Below are positions 8,266 through 17,408 of a stretch of DNA of 64,000 nucleotides, in pieces. A program made the translations under genes and the position numbers. The notes under the pieces were generated by a model. That model was not told the DNA's origin. It saw only the letters and a list, made by a program, of their open reading frames with translations, and ran no database searches. This DNA is from Sedimentimonas flavescens. GTDB lineage: Bacteria; Pseudomonadota; Alphaproteobacteria; Rhodobacterales; Rhodobacteraceae. Where the stretch lies: assembly GCF_019264375.1 (NCBI RefSeq), contig NZ_JAHVAI010000001.1:496001-560000 (forward strand), read 5' to 3'. The first letter of the stretch is position 1. The number at the start of each line of letters is the position of its first letter.

Positions 8266-10176
8266 ATGAGCCAGACCCCGCCTACCCCGATCCTTGACCG
8301 CGTGCGCCTGCCCTCGGACCTCAAGGCGCTGACCGACCGCGAGCTGCACCGGCTGGCGGATGAACTGCGTGCCGAGACGATCTCGGCGGTGTCGGTGACG
8401 GGCGGGCATCTGGGCGCGGGGCTTGGCGTGGTCGAACTGACCGTCGCGCTGCACGCGGTTTTCGATGCGCCGCGCGACAAGATCATCTGGGACGTGGGCC
8501 ACCAGTGCTACCCCCACAAGATCCTGACCGGGCGGCGCGACCGCATCCGCACCCTGCGCACCAAGAACGGCCTCTCGGGCTTCACCAAGCGCTCGGAAAG
8601 CCCCTACGATCCGTTCGGCGCGGGGCATAGCTCCACCTCGATCTCGGCGGCCGTCGGCTTTGCCATGGCGCGCGAGCTGGGGGCCGAGACGGGTGACGCC
8701 ATTGCCGTGATCGGCGACGGGGCGATGTCAGGCGGGATGGCCTTCGAGGCGATGAACCATGCAGGCCACCTTGGCAAGCGGGTCTTTGTCGTGCTGAACG
8801 ACAATGAAATGTCGATCGCGCCGCCGGTCGGTGCGCTGTCGAGCTACCTCACCCGGCTCTATTCCGAAGGCCCGATGCAGGATCTCAAATCCGTCGCCAA
8901 GGGCGCCGTGAGCCTGCTGCCCGAGCCCTTCCAGGAAGGCGCGCGCCGCGCCAAGGAGATGCTCAAGGGCATGGCCGTGGGCGGCACGCTGTTCGAAGAG
9001 TTGGGCTTCACCTATGTCGGCCCGGTCGATGGCCACGATCTGGACGCGCTGCTGCCGCTGCTGCGCACGCTGAAAGCACGCGCCACCGGCCCCGTTCTGA
9101 TCCATGCGCTGACCAAGAAGGGCAAGGGCTATGCCCCCGCCGAAAGCCGCGCCGACCGGGGGCACGCGACCGCCAAGTTCGACGTGATCACCGGCGCACA
9201 GGTCAAGGCGCCCACAAACGCGCCCTCCTACACCAAGGTCTTCGCCGAAAGCCTCGTGCGCGAGGCCGAGGGCGACGAGAAGATCGTGGCGATCACCGCG
9301 GCCATGCCCGATGGCACCGGGCTGAACCTGTTCGCCGAGCGCTTCCCACGCCGCACCTTCGACGTGGGCATCGCCGAACAGCACGCCGTAACTTTCTCGG
9401 CCGGACTGGCCGCGACAGGGATGAAGCCCTTCTGCGCGATCTACTCGACCTTCCTGCAACGCGGCTACGACCAGATCGTGCATGACGTGGCGATCCAGCG
9501 TCTGCCGGTGCGCTTTGCGATCGACCGCGCGGGCCTGGTGGGCGCGGATGGCGCGACCCACGCGGGCAGCTACGATATCGGATTCATGGCCAACCTGCCT
9601 GGCATGGTGGTGATGGCCGCCGCCGACGAGGCCGAACTGGTTCATATGGTCGCTACCGCTGCCGCGCATGACGAAGGCCCCATCGCCTTCCGCTATCCGC
9701 GCGGCGAGGGCATGGGCGTCGAGATGCCCGAGCGCGGTCAGCCACTGGAAATCGGCAAGGGCCGGATCGTGACCGAGGGGGCGCGCGTTGCCATCCTGAG
9801 CTTCGGCACGCGCCTGGCCGAGGTGCTGAAGGCGCGCGAGGCACTGTCCGCGCGCGGCCTTGCGCCGACCGTGGCGGACGCGCGCTTTGCCAAGCCGCTC
9901 GACACCGATCTCATCCTACGGCTGGTGGCCGAGCATGAGGCACTGATCTGCATCGAAGAGGGCGCGGTGGGCGGCTTTGGCAGCCATGTCGCGCAGTTCC
10001 TGTCCGATCAGGGCGTATTCGACCGGGGCTACAAGTTTCGCTCGATGGTGCTGCCCGATACGTTCATCGACCATGCGTCGCCCGAGGATATGTATGCCTC
10101 GGCCCGCATGAACGCCTCGGATATCGAGGCGAAGGTGCTTGAGCTTCTGGGCGTGGCGGTCGCGAAGCGGGCCTGA
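8266..10176 (+). CDS. dxs: 1-deoxy-D-xylulose-5-phosphate synthase
   Basis: Dxs uses thiamine diphosphate to join pyruvate and glyceraldehyde 3-phosphate, the entry step of the MEP isoprenoid pathway. The 636-residue protein has the family length. Visible motifs are [15 protein letters not shown], the thiamine diphosphate motif [18 protein letters not shown], and the catalytic region [17 protein letters not shown]. The transketolase C-terminal domain ends the protein. The start at 8266 follows a GGGAACGCC spacer; earlier in-frame starts lie inside ispA. Its stop abuts the convergent ornithine cyclodeaminase-like gene. Confidence 0.96.
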   Translation: MSQTPPTPILDRVRLPSDLKALTDRELHRLADELRAETISAVSVTGGHLGAGLGVVELTVALHAVFDAPRDKIIWDVGHQCYPHKILTGRRDRIRTLRTKNGLSGFTKRSESPYDPFGAGHSSTSISAAVGFAMARELGAETGDAIAVIGDGAMSGGMAFEAMNHAGHLGKRVFVVLNDNEMSIAPPVGALSSYLTRLYSEGPMQDLKSVAKGAVSLLPEPFQEGARRAKEMLKGMAVGGTLFEELGFTYVGPVDGHDLDALLPLLRTLKARATGPVLIHALTKKGKGYAPAESRADRGHATAKFDVITGAQVKAPTNAPSYTKVFAESLVREAEGDEKIVAITAAMPDGTGLNLFAERFPRRTFDVGIAEQHAVTFSAGLAATGMKPFCAIYSTFLQRGYDQIVHDVAIQRLPVRFAIDRAGLVGADGATHAGSYDIGFMANLPGMVVMAAADEAELVHMVATAAAHDEGPIAFRYPRGEGMGVEMPERGQPLEIGKGRIVTEGARVAILSFGTRLAEVLKAREALSARGLAPTVADARFAKPLDTDLILRLVAEHEALICIEEGAVGGFGSHVAQFLSDQGVFDRGYKFRSMVLPDTFIDHASPEDMYASARMNASDIEAKVLELLGVAVAKRA

Positions 10177-11097
10177 TCAGGCCCGGCTGATCCGCCAGGT
10201 TTGCAGGATATATTGCGCGCAGATCAGGTCGAGATGCGCGCCCCCGCCATTCTTGCTCAGCGTGATCTCGTTGTCCGAGCGGCGCGCGAAGGTGCCTGCG
10301 TGAATGTCGTAGTAATCCGCGATGATATCGGCCTCTAAGATCACACCGCGCGCGAGCGGGTCCTTGAACTCGCCGATATGCTTGATGGTGGTTACGCGAC
10401 TGTCGCAGAAGATGCGGGCGCGGCGCAGGGTCTCGTCATCGACCTCGCGCATGTCGGGCCGATAGGCGCCGATCAGGTCAAGATGCGTACCCGGCCGCAG
10501 CCACTCGCCGCGAATATAGGGCTGAGAGGCCATGGTGGTGCAGGCGATGATCTCGGCCCCGCGCACGGCGGCCTCCAGATCGGCCTCGGCGCGCGCACCG
10601 GTGCGCGCGGCCAGCGCCTCGGCGGTCAGATGGGTGCGGTTCCAGATCGTGAAGCGCGCCTGCGGGAAGGCCGCGCGATAAGCCTCGATCATCGAGGCGG
10701 CCACATGGCCCGCACCGCAGATCAGGATCTCGCGCGCGTCAGGGCGGGCAAGGAGCCGCGCCGCCAGAAGGCTGTCGCCTGCCGTCTTCCACTTGGTGAG
10801 CAGCTTGAAATCGACGAGGGCCTCAAGCATCCCGGTGCGGTCGCTGAGCAGGTTCACCGCGCCATTGACCATGGGCAGACCCGCCTCCGGGTTGCCCGGC
10901 ATGATCGTGGCCGATTTCACCGCGATCCCCAGCCCCGAGATCCAGGCCGAACGGGTCAGCAGCGTGTCTTCGCCGCGATAGAGGAAGGTGTCGGCCACCT
11001 CGGCGCGCGGCAGGCGGTGGCCCGCTTCGAAGGCCTCGGTCAGGATAATCCAGTCAAGCAGACCCTCGGCCTCGGGCCCGATGATGTCGATGCTCAT
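10177..11097 (-). CDS. Ornithine cyclodeaminase / mu-crystallin family protein
   Basis: A 306-residue NAD(P)-binding protein of the OCD/mu-crystallin family. It has the substrate-side AVKSATIMPGNPEAGLP block, the dinucleotide-binding ILICGAGHVAASMIEAY region, and GTHLDLIGAYRPDMREVD. Family members include ornithine cyclodeaminase, alanine dehydrogenase and ketimine reductases, so the substrate is not fixed by sequence alone. It is the last gene of the minus operon, overlapping the HAD gene by 4 bases, and it meets dxs tail to tail. Confidence 0.85.
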   Translation of the reverse strand: MSIDIIGPEAEGLLDWIILTEAFEAGHRLPRAEVADTFLYRGEDTLLTRSAWISGLGIAVKSATIMPGNPEAGLPMVNGAVNLLSDRTGMLEALVDFKLLTKWKTAGDSLLAARLLARPDAREILICGAGHVAASMIEAYRAAFPQARFTIWNRTHLTAEALAARTGARAEADLEAAVRGAEIIACTTMASQPYIRGEWLRPGTHLDLIGAYRPDMREVDDETLRRARIFCDSRVTTIKHIGEFKDPLARGVILEADIIADYYDIHAGTFARRSDNEITLSKNGGGAHLDLICAQYILQTWRISRA

Positions 11098-11711
11098 TGT
11101 GCCTCCGCGTCGCTCAAAAGCCCTTCGGCCACAAGGCGCGCCGCCCAACCGGCCGGCCCCTCGAAGAGATGCGTTTTCCAGCCGCGCAGATGCGCCGCCG
11201 CGATATTGTCTGCCCGGTCGTCGGTGAACAGAAGCTGCGCGCCCGAGAGGTTAGATGCCCGCTCGACCATTTCGTAGATCCGCGCCTCGGGCTTGATCAC
11301 GCCCATATGCCCCGAGATGAAGGGCCGGTCGAAATCGCGCAGGAACGGGTAATGCGTGCAGGCATAATCGAATGAGCCGATGCCGAAATTCGTCAGCGAA
11401 AAGACCGGCACGCCGCGCGCCTGCAAGGCCTGCATCAGCCGCAGCGAGCGCGGGATCACCGGAGCGGCCATCTGAATCCAGTCGTCATGCCAAAGCCGGA
11501 TCTTGTCGCGCCACTGCGGATAACGCTCGGCCCAGTCGTAGATTGTCTCGCGGAACGAACCGCCACGGTCGATGATATCGTTCATCCCGTGCAGATCGAC
11601 CTCGGCAAACATCGCCTCGCGCTCGGCGCGCGGCATGATCTTGTCGTAATACCGCTCGGGCTGCCATTCGATCAGCACGTTGCCGATATCGAAGATCACC
11701 GCTTCAACCAT
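11094..11711 (-). CDS. HAD-superfamily hydrolase (YihX-like phosphatase)
   Basis: A 205-residue haloacid dehalogenase fold protein. Motif I is [12 protein letters not shown], which has Asn where the second aspartate of phosphatases is usual, as in the YihX/epoxide hydrolase-N group. Motif II is FSLTNFG, the conserved Lys lies in [11 protein letters not shown], and motif IV is [11 protein letters not shown]. Related enzymes dephosphorylate alpha-glucose-1-phosphate or other small phosphates. It overlaps its neighbours by 8 and 4 bases. Confidence 0.85.
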   Translation of the reverse strand: MVEAVIFDIGNVLIEWQPERYYDKIMPRAEREAMFAEVDLHGMNDIIDRGGSFRETIYDWAERYPQWRDKIRLWHDDWIQMAAPVIPRSLRLMQALQARGVPVFSLTNFGIGSFDYACTHYPFLRDFDRPFISGHMGVIKPEARIYEMVERASNLSGAQLLFTDDRADNIAAAHLRGWKTHLFEGPAGWAARLVAEGLLSDAEAQ

Positions 11712-12159
11712 TCGCTTCCCTCATTGCTGCGCGCACGGTCCGGTCTAGCACATCGAGAAAGCGCGACCGATCGGCCTTGGAGAACGCACGCCCCCCGCCC
11801 TGCCGGAACGGATCGGCCGAACGCAGATCGGCCATCAGATCGCGCGTCGCCAGGACATTGCCGATATTGGCGGGGGTCAGAGCCTCGCCATCGGGGCGCA
11901 ACACGCGCGCCCCCGCCGCGACGCATTTCGCGGCCAGCGGGATGTCGTTGGTCACCACAACGTCGCCGCGCCCGGCGCGTTCGGCGATATGCATGTCGGC
12001 CACGTCCGGCCCTTCGGCCACATAAACCATCTGGATCAGCGGATTGGCCGAGGGGCGCAGCCCACCGTTCGACACGAAGGACGCCGGATGGCCGAGGCGT
12101 GTCGCCACGCGCTCGATCTCGGCCTTCACCGGGCAGGCATCGGCATCGACCCAGATCAC
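11704..12159 (-). CDS. YaiI/YqxD (DUF188) family protein
   Basis: A 151-residue protein with the DUF188 opening [17 protein letters not shown] and the conserved block [20 protein letters not shown]. The fold is PIN-like, so nuclease activity has been suggested for the family, but no function is established. The C-terminal basic stretch [16 protein letters not shown] is also typical. It sits between the S-formylglutathione hydrolase (4-base overlap) and the HAD gene (8-base overlap), which implies one mRNA. Confidence 0.9.
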   Translation of the reverse strand: MIWVDADACPVKAEIERVATRLGHPASFVSNGGLRPSANPLIQMVYVAEGPDVADMHIAERAGRGDVVVTNDIPLAAKCVAAGARVLRPDGEALTPANIGNVLATRDLMADLRSADPFRQGGGRAFSKADRSRFLDVLDRTVRAAMREANG

Positions 12160-12986
12160 CGCCAGAGCGCCTCGGCGTGGAAGGCGATGTGGTCAGGCAT
12201 GAAGGTCGAGACGAAGAAATAGCTGTGATCGTAGCCCGCCTGCATGCGGAAGACGCCAGGCTGGCGGCGCGCGGCCATCGCGGCGGCCAGCGCCTCGGGG
12301 CGCAGAAGGTCAAGGAACTGGTCGTCGCTGCCTTGGTCGATCAGCACATCGCCATCGAAGCCCACGCGGGTCATCAGGTGGGTGGCATCATGATCGAGCC
12401 AGGTGTTTTCATCCGCGCCCAGATAGGCCGTCAACTGCTTGCGCCCCCAATCCGATTGCGAGGGCTGCGCGATCGGCGCGAATGCCGAGACCGAGCGGAA
12501 CCGCCCCGGCAGCAGCATCGCCAGCGTCAGCGCGCCATGCCCGCCCATCGAGTGCCCGGTGATCGACTGGCGATCCTCGTCAATGTCGAAAGCGGCGGTG
12601 ACGATGCGGGGCAGCTCGTCGGCGACATAGTCCCACATGCGGAAATGGGGCGCCCAGGGTTCTTGTGTGGCGTTGACGTAAAAGCCCGCACCCTGCCCCA
12701 GATCGTACGCATCGTCATTGGCCACATGCGCGCCGCGCGGCGAGGTATCGGGGAAGCACAGCGCGATGCCATGCTCGGCCGCCCATTGCTGCGCCCCGGC
12801 CTTCACCATCGCGTTTTCATGTGTGCAGGTCAGGCCCGACAGATACCACAGCAACGGAACCGGTCCCTGCTCGGCCTCCTCGGGCAGGAATAGGCCAAAG
12901 GTCATCTCGCATCCGGTGGCCTCGGACTGGTGGGTATAGACCCCCTGCATGCCGCCAAAACACTTGTTTTCCGAAACCGTGTGCAT
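12156..12986 (-). CDS. fghA: S-formylglutathione hydrolase
   Basis: An esterase D-type alpha/beta hydrolase that splits S-formylglutathione to formate and glutathione in formaldehyde detoxification. The 276-residue protein has the diagnostic [16 protein letters not shown] oxyanion region and the nucleophile motif GHSMGGHG (Ser146). The Asp occurs in DQGSDDQFL and the His in YDHSYFF. No glutathione-dependent formaldehyde dehydrogenase gene lies in this window. It is 8 bases downstream of the AEC transporter gene. Confidence 0.93.
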   Translation of the reverse strand: MHTVSENKCFGGMQGVYTHQSEATGCEMTFGLFLPEEAEQGPVPLLWYLSGLTCTHENAMVKAGAQQWAAEHGIALCFPDTSPRGAHVANDDAYDLGQGAGFYVNATQEPWAPHFRMWDYVADELPRIVTAAFDIDEDRQSITGHSMGGHGALTLAMLLPGRFRSVSAFAPIAQPSQSDWGRKQLTAYLGADENTWLDHDATHLMTRVGFDGDVLIDQGSDDQFLDLLRPEALAAAMAARRQPGVFRMQAGYDHSYFFVSTFMPDHIAFHAEALWR

Positions 12987-12994
12987 GGGCTCTC

Positions 12995-13912
12995 CTATCG
13001 TGTAACCCAGGCGATAACGCCCGGAATGGTCAGAATGCTGATCGCCGTCGAAATCAGAATCGCGGTTGAGACGCGCTGAGGCGCGACACCGTAATGCGCG
13101 GCCAGAATGTAGACATTTCCCGCCACCGGCAAGGCCGCAGCGGAGATCATCACCCCCGCGGCGTAGGGTTCCACGTCGAACACCGCGAGCGCCGCGATAC
13201 CAACCGCCAGCGGATGCAGGAAGAGCTTGGCCGAAGACAGCCAGATCGCCGGCGCGACCCGCTCGGCCGAGCGGTCCGCCAGCGAGGCACCGATGGCGAA
13301 AAGCGCGCCGGGCGTGGCCGCCGCCCCAAGGATCGAGACGAAATCCTGCAAGGGCGCGGGCATCGGGATATGCAGCCCCGCCCAGAGCAGCCCCGCCGCC
13401 ATCGACACGATCATCGGATTCTTCACCAGACCAAGCGCCAGCGGCGCAACGGCAATGCGACCGTGCCGAGCCACGGTGATGATCATGGTGATGATCGAGG
13501 AAAACACGATCAGGTCGATCGCCAGCACCATCAGCACCGGCCCGACAGCAGGCGGCCCGAGCAGCACCACCAGCATCGGCACTCCGAGAAAGCCGGTATT
13601 GCCGGTCATCGCGGTATGGGCCTCCATCGCGGCCTCGCTGAGCGGGCGGCCGCGCGCCTTGGCGACCGCGAAGCCGATCACCCAGACGAGCGCCGAGCCC
13701 AGCAGATAGGCGAGGAAGAACTGCGGATCGAACAGTTCCTCAAGCTTCAGCGTCGCGGTGAAGCGAAAGAGCATCGCCGAAAGGGCGAAATAGAAGACGA
13801 ATTTCGTCAGCCAGGCCGTTGCCTCGGCGGGAAAGAAGCGGATCCGACCGGCGAACCAGCCCAGTCCGATCAGGCCGAAAAATGGAAGCGTCTTGAGAAA
13901 TATCTCCAGCAT
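12995..13912 (-). CDS. AEC family transporter (auxin efflux carrier type)
   Basis: A 305-residue membrane protein with about ten hydrophobic segments and the AEC split into two five-helix halves. Features include FVFYFALSAMLFRF in the first half and MISAAALPVAGNVYILA in the second, the latter resembling the conserved P-x-x-x-N motif at the crossing helices. Bacterial AEC proteins export malate or other small acids; the substrate here is unknown. The ATG at 13912 is preferred to a TTG at 13918. It heads the operon running through fghA to the ornithine cyclodeaminase-like gene. Confidence 0.88.
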   Translation of the reverse strand: MLEIFLKTLPFFGLIGLGWFAGRIRFFPAEATAWLTKFVFYFALSAMLFRFTATLKLEELFDPQFFLAYLLGSALVWVIGFAVAKARGRPLSEAAMEAHTAMTGNTGFLGVPMLVVLLGPPAVGPVLMVLAIDLIVFSSIITMIITVARHGRIAVAPLALGLVKNPMIVSMAAGLLWAGLHIPMPAPLQDFVSILGAAATPGALFAIGASLADRSAERVAPAIWLSSAKLFLHPLAVGIAALAVFDVEPYAAGVMISAAALPVAGNVYILAAHYGVAPQRVSTAILISTAISILTIPGVIAWVTR

Positions 13913-13953
13913 GGCCAAGCGCTAACACGCAGATTCCGCTTGCGCCAGTGCCC

Positions 13954-14931
13954 TCAGCCTCCCCCGATCAACACCCCGGCGGCAAAGACCAGCGCGCCAC
14001 CCAGAACAACCTGCATGACAGCGCGCATGAAGGGCGTCTCCATGTAGCGGTTCTGGATCCAGGCGATGGCCCAAAGCTCGACGAAGACGACAATCATCGC
14101 GATCACGGTGGCGGTCCAGAAATCGGGGATCAGATAGGGCAGCGCGTGGCCAAGACCGCCCACCGTCGTCATGATGCCCGAGGCGAATCCGCGCTTGACC
14201 GGCGAGCCGCGCCCGGAGATGACGCCATCGTCATGCGCGGCCTCGGTAAAGCCCATCGAGATCCCCGCACCGACCGAGGCTGCAAGGCCCACGAGAAACG
14301 TCGTCCAGGTATCCTGCGTGGCGAAGGCCGTCGCGAAGATCGGCGCGAGCGTCGAGACCGAACCATCCATCAACCCCGCAAGGCCCGGCTGCACCCAGGT
14401 CAGGATGAACTGGCGATGCGCGGCGCGGTCCTCCTCTTCTTTGGTCTCTTCGGGCAGATGCTTGGCCTCAAGCTGGGTGGCTTTCTTTTCATGGCCCATC
14501 TCGGCCGCGGCCAGATCGCCAAGCAGCTTGCGCGTGGCCGCATCCGAGGTGCGCTGCGCGGCGAGCGTGTAGAACTTGCCCGCCTCGCGCTCCATCGCCT
14601 CGGCCTCGGCGCGGATCGTTTCAAGTGGCAGGTTCTTGGTCAGCCAGATCGGCTTGCGGGCGTAGAAACCCGCGACATGTTCACGTCGGATCAGCGGAAT
14701 GACATCGCCAAAACGCGCCTGGTGGCGCGCGATCAACGACTGGCGGTGATGATCCTCCTCGGCGGCCATACCCTCGAACACGGCGGCAGAGGAAGGGTAT
14801 TCGGCGCGCAGATGCTCGGCGTATTGGCGATAGATGCGGGCGTCGTCCTCCTCGGAGGAAATCGCGAGCGCCAGAACCTCCTGCTCGGACAGATCGGCAA
14901 AGCGTCGGCGGTTGGCGAGGCCGGGGATCAT
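13954..14931 (-). CDS. mbfA: Membrane-bound ferritin-like protein MbfA (rubrerythrin-VIT1 fusion)
   Basis: A 325-residue two-domain protein. Residues 1-150 form a ferritin/rubrerythrin-like domain with diiron ligand motifs SSEEDDARIYRQYAE, AAEEDHHRQ, EAMEREAGKFY and AAAEMGHEK. Residues 170-325 form a VIT1/CCC1-type membrane domain (GLMDGSVSTLAPIFATAF, SMGFTEAAHDDG). In Agrobacterium and Bradyrhizobium MbfA exports iron and protects against peroxide stress under Irr control. AAGGAG precedes the chosen start, and an Irr-type box lies 13 bases upstream of it. Confidence 0.92.
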   Translation of the reverse strand: MIPGLANRRRFADLSEQEVLALAISSEEDDARIYRQYAEHLRAEYPSSAAVFEGMAAEEDHHRQSLIARHQARFGDVIPLIRREHVAGFYARKPIWLTKNLPLETIRAEAEAMEREAGKFYTLAAQRTSDAATRKLLGDLAAAEMGHEKKATQLEAKHLPEETKEEEDRAAHRQFILTWVQPGLAGLMDGSVSTLAPIFATAFATQDTWTTFLVGLAASVGAGISMGFTEAAHDDGVISGRGSPVKRGFASGIMTTVGGLGHALPYLIPDFWTATVIAMIVVFVELWAIAWIQNRYMETPFMRAVMQVVLGGALVFAAGVLIGGG

Positions 14932-14943
14932 GGCTGGCTCCTT

Positions 14944-14960
14944 TTTAGAATGATTCCAAA
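14944..14960 (-). promoter_or_regulatory. Irr (ICE) box in the mbfA promoter
   Basis: TTTAGAATGATTCCAAA is a near-perfect inverted repeat that differs by one base from the iron control element TTTAGAA-N3-TTCTAAA bound by Irr. It overlaps the expected transcription start or 5' leader of mbfA, which fits repression by Irr in low iron. Confidence 0.7.
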
Positions 14961-14995
14961 ATACGGAATAGCGCATGGCTTGCAAGTGCCGATAT

Positions 14996-15071
14996 TGAAC
15001 CGTTTAGTTCAGAATCAACTTGCGGAACTAAACCGACCGGTTCATATAAGCCATATGAACCGACTCGTTCA
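14996..15071. promoter_or_regulatory. Palindromic operator array between mbfA and the 50-residue peptide gene
   Basis: Two copies of TGAAC-N6-GTTCA (14996-15011 and 15056-15071) lie exactly 60 bp apart. Between them a perfect 10-bp inverted repeat, CGGTTCAT(AT) with ATATGAACCG, spans 15038-15062 around AAGCC, and AACCGACCGGTT lies at 15031-15042. Such half-sites look like binding sites of a TetR-type or similar dimeric repressor. No regulator gene lies alongside. Confidence 0.5.
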
Positions 15072-15086
15072 GTTTGGAGACGTGAG

Positions 15087-15239
15087 ATGAAACGCATCCT
15101 TCTCAGCCTTGCATTGGTAACTGTATCGGCCGCTTCGGCCGCAGCCTATGGCGTCGATCTTCCTCGCCTGAGCTTCCCGAGCCAAGGCGAGCAAGTGACG
15201 CAGGGCTGCGATATCGCGACTCAGTCCTGCGAGGAGTGA
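15087..15239 (+). CDS. Small exported protein (50 residues)
   Basis: A short gene with GGAGA 10 bases before its ATG. The protein opens with a Sec signal peptide (MKRILLSLALVTVSAASAAA) and leaves a mature peptide of about 30 residues with two cysteines, in QGCDIATQSCEE, which could form a disulfide. I do not know its function. Its last 19 bases overlap the convergent trhO gene. The array of palindromes upstream suggests tight transcriptional control. Confidence 0.65.
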   Translation: MKRILLSLALVTVSAASAAAYGVDLPRLSFPSQGEQVTQGCDIATQSCEE

Positions 15240-16141
15240 GTTGCCCCAAGATGCGCCTGGCCCCGCTTGGCGGCCAGTTGCATCTGGTGCTCGCGCTCGC
15301 GGAACCGCGCGCGGTCGGCATCGGAATATTCGTCGATGCAGCGATGGCAGCTGACGCCCTGCTCGAATTCCGGGCGTAGCTTGTCCTCGGCCGAAACCGG
15401 GCGGCGGCAGGCGTGACAGCTGTCGTAATCGCCCTGCTTCAAGCCATGACGCAGGCTGACGCGACCGTCGAAGACGAAACAATCGCCCTCCCACAGGCTT
15501 TCGGTCTCGGGCACATCCTCAAGGTATTGCAGGATGCCGCCCTTGAGGTGGTAGACCTCTTCCACCCCCTGGCTAAGCAGATAATTCGTCGATTTTTCGC
15601 AACGGATACCGCCGGTGCAGAACATCGCAACGCGCTTGTTGTGGAACCGCGCGGCGTTCTCTTGCCACCACTGCGGAAACTCGCGGAAGCTGCGGGTCTT
15701 GGGGTCGATCGCGCCCTTGAAGGTACCGATCTCGACCTCGTAATCGTTGCGCGTGTCGATCACCACGACATCGGGGGCCGAGATCAGCGCGTTCCAATCC
15801 TGTGGCGCTACGTAATGGCCGACCGACGCGCGCGGATCGACATCGGGCTCGCCCATCGTCACGATCTCGCGCTTGAGGCGCACCTTCATCTTGCCGAAAG
15901 GCATCTCGCGCGCGGCGCTTTCCTTCCATGCGAGCGTCGCACAGCCCGGCAGGGCGCGCACATGCGCCAGCACGGCGTCAATCCCCTCGCGTGTGCCCGC
16001 AATGGTGCCGTTGATCCCCTCACGCGCAAGCAAGAGCGAGCCTTTCACCCCCATCGAACAGGCCAACCGAGCCAGCGGCCCTTGAAGTGCTGCGGGGTTT
16101 TCGAAACGGGTGAAGTGATAGAGGGCGGCGACGGTATACAT
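15221..16141 (-). CDS. trhO: tRNA uridine(34) hydroxylase TrhO (rhodanese family)
   Basis: TrhO hydroxylates the wobble uridine of certain tRNAs on the way to 5-methoxy- or carboxymethoxyuridine. The 306-residue protein has an N-terminal acylphosphatase-like domain, the central rhodanese domain with VVVIDTRNDYEVEIGTFKGA and the active-site loop CTGGIRCEKS, and a C-terminal zinc-like segment with CHACRRPVS and CHRC. It ends within the 3' end of the small exported protein gene. Confidence 0.92.
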   Translation of the reverse strand: MYTVAALYHFTRFENPAALQGPLARLACSMGVKGSLLLAREGINGTIAGTREGIDAVLAHVRALPGCATLAWKESAAREMPFGKMKVRLKREIVTMGEPDVDPRASVGHYVAPQDWNALISAPDVVVIDTRNDYEVEIGTFKGAIDPKTRSFREFPQWWQENAARFHNKRVAMFCTGGIRCEKSTNYLLSQGVEEVYHLKGGILQYLEDVPETESLWEGDCFVFDGRVSLRHGLKQGDYDSCHACRRPVSAEDKLRPEFEQGVSCHRCIDEYSDADRARFREREHQMQLAAKRGQAHLGATHSSQD

Positions 16142-16187
16142 AGCCTCCCTCTAGCGCCGAACCGGGGGCGCTGGCAAGCCGGGCGGC

Positions 16188-16703
16188 TCAGGCGGCGAAA
16201 GTATAGACGTTCCCACCTGCGGCCCGTGCCGCGCGGATACGCGCCTCGAGCCGCTCTTGCAGATCCTCAAGGGTGATATGCTCGGACAGGTTCGAGGCGA
16301 GGATCTCGCGCATCGGGCCGTTCGAGGCGATGCGCAGCATCTTGCGGCCCCGGCGGCGATGCAGCCAAAGCGCCGTGATCTCGCGGTAGGGAATATGCAC
16401 GGGCTTCGACCCCATCGGTCCGGGCAGGCTGAGCGTGTCGGGACCCAGCACGATCTCTTCCTTGCGGCCTGCGGTGCGGATCAGGGTAATCAACCCGACA
16501 ACCAGGAACACCGCTGCGCAGCCCACGAAGAACATGAAGAACGCCCGCGCGCCCATCCCCCCCGCGCCATCCGCCGGGTAAGAGATGATTGGGTTGCCCG
16601 AGAACGCCGCATGCCAGGAAAACAGCAGCACGAACAGGAACATGGCAATCGCCAGCAGCAGCTCCAGCGGGCGGCGGTAGAACGGGAGGGTCTCGGTCGT
16701 CAT
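16188..16703 (-). CDS. Two-helix membrane protein with PH-like cytoplasmic domain
   Basis: A 171-residue protein of unknown function. Two hydrophobic segments (about residues 12-30 and 54-73) are followed by a soluble part. Its pattern EEIVLGPDTLSLPGP...VHIPYREITALWLHRRRGRKMLRI resembles the bacterial PH-like folds found in small membrane proteins. The start at 16703 lies at the first Met that gives a normal N-terminus. It is divergent from pncA, with 83 bases between the starts. Confidence 0.7.
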   Translation of the reverse strand: MTTETLPFYRRPLELLLAIAMFLFVLLFSWHAAFSGNPIISYPADGAGGMGARAFFMFFVGCAAVFLVVGLITLIRTAGRKEEIVLGPDTLSLPGPMGSKPVHIPYREITALWLHRRRGRKMLRIASNGPMREILASNLSEHITLEDLQERLEARIRAARAAGGNVYTFAA

Positions 16704-16786
16704 GGCGCGGCCTACAGCTTGAACAAAATAACTTACCTGCGATGCTAGAGGATGAATCTGGCAGAATTGGGACGCAAGAGGAAACA

Positions 16787-17395
16787 ATGTCGGGCGAAAC
16801 CGAAGCTTTGATCGTGATTGACGTGCAGAATGATTTCTGCCCCGGCGGCGCCTTGGCGGTCACGGGCGGGGATGAGATCATCCCGCGTATCAACGCGCTG
16901 ATGCAGGAATTCCCCGTCACCGTCCTAACGCAGGACTGGCACCCCGAGGAGCATTCCTCGTTCGCGGCCATGCATGATGGCACGTCGCCTTTCGAAACAA
17001 TCGAGATGCCCTACGGTCCGCAGACGCTGTGGCCCGCACATTGCGTCTGGGGCAGCAAGGGCGCGGCGTTTCACCCGCGCCTTGCCATCGATCCGGCCGA
17101 TCTGATCATCCGCAAGGGCTTTCGCCCCGAGATCGATAGCTACTCGGCGTTTTTCGAGAACGACCACGCCACGTCCACGGGCCTTGCGGGCTACCTGCGC
17201 GAACGGGGCATCACCGATCTGACCTTTGTCGGTCTCGCGCTCGATTTCTGCGTGGCCTGGTCGGCCATCGACGCGGCCAAAATTGGGTTCAACGTGCGGG
17301 TGCTTGAGGGCGCTTGCCGCGCCATCGACCTGAACGGCTCGCTTGCCGCCGCCCGCGACGCGATGCGCGCCGCCGGCGTTGTGCTCGCGGCATGA
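16787..17395 (+). CDS. pncA: Nicotinamidase
   Basis: PncA deamidates nicotinamide to nicotinate for NAD salvage. The 202-residue isochorismatase-fold enzyme has the catalytic triad Asp12 (IVIDVQNDF), Lys110 (IIRKGF) and Cys155 ([11 protein letters not shown]). Metal ligands are visible in TQDWHPEEH and [18 protein letters not shown] precedes the ATG. It is followed 13 bases later by pncB, the next step of the pathway. Confidence 0.95.
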   Translation: MSGETEALIVIDVQNDFCPGGALAVTGGDEIIPRINALMQEFPVTVLTQDWHPEEHSSFAAMHDGTSPFETIEMPYGPQTLWPAHCVWGSKGAAFHPRLAIDPADLIIRKGFRPEIDSYSAFFENDHATSTGLAGYLRERGITDLTFVGLALDFCVAWSAIDAAKIGFNVRVLEGACRAIDLNGSLAAARDAMRAAGVVLAA

Positions 17396-17408
17396 GAGGA
17401 GGCCCGAG

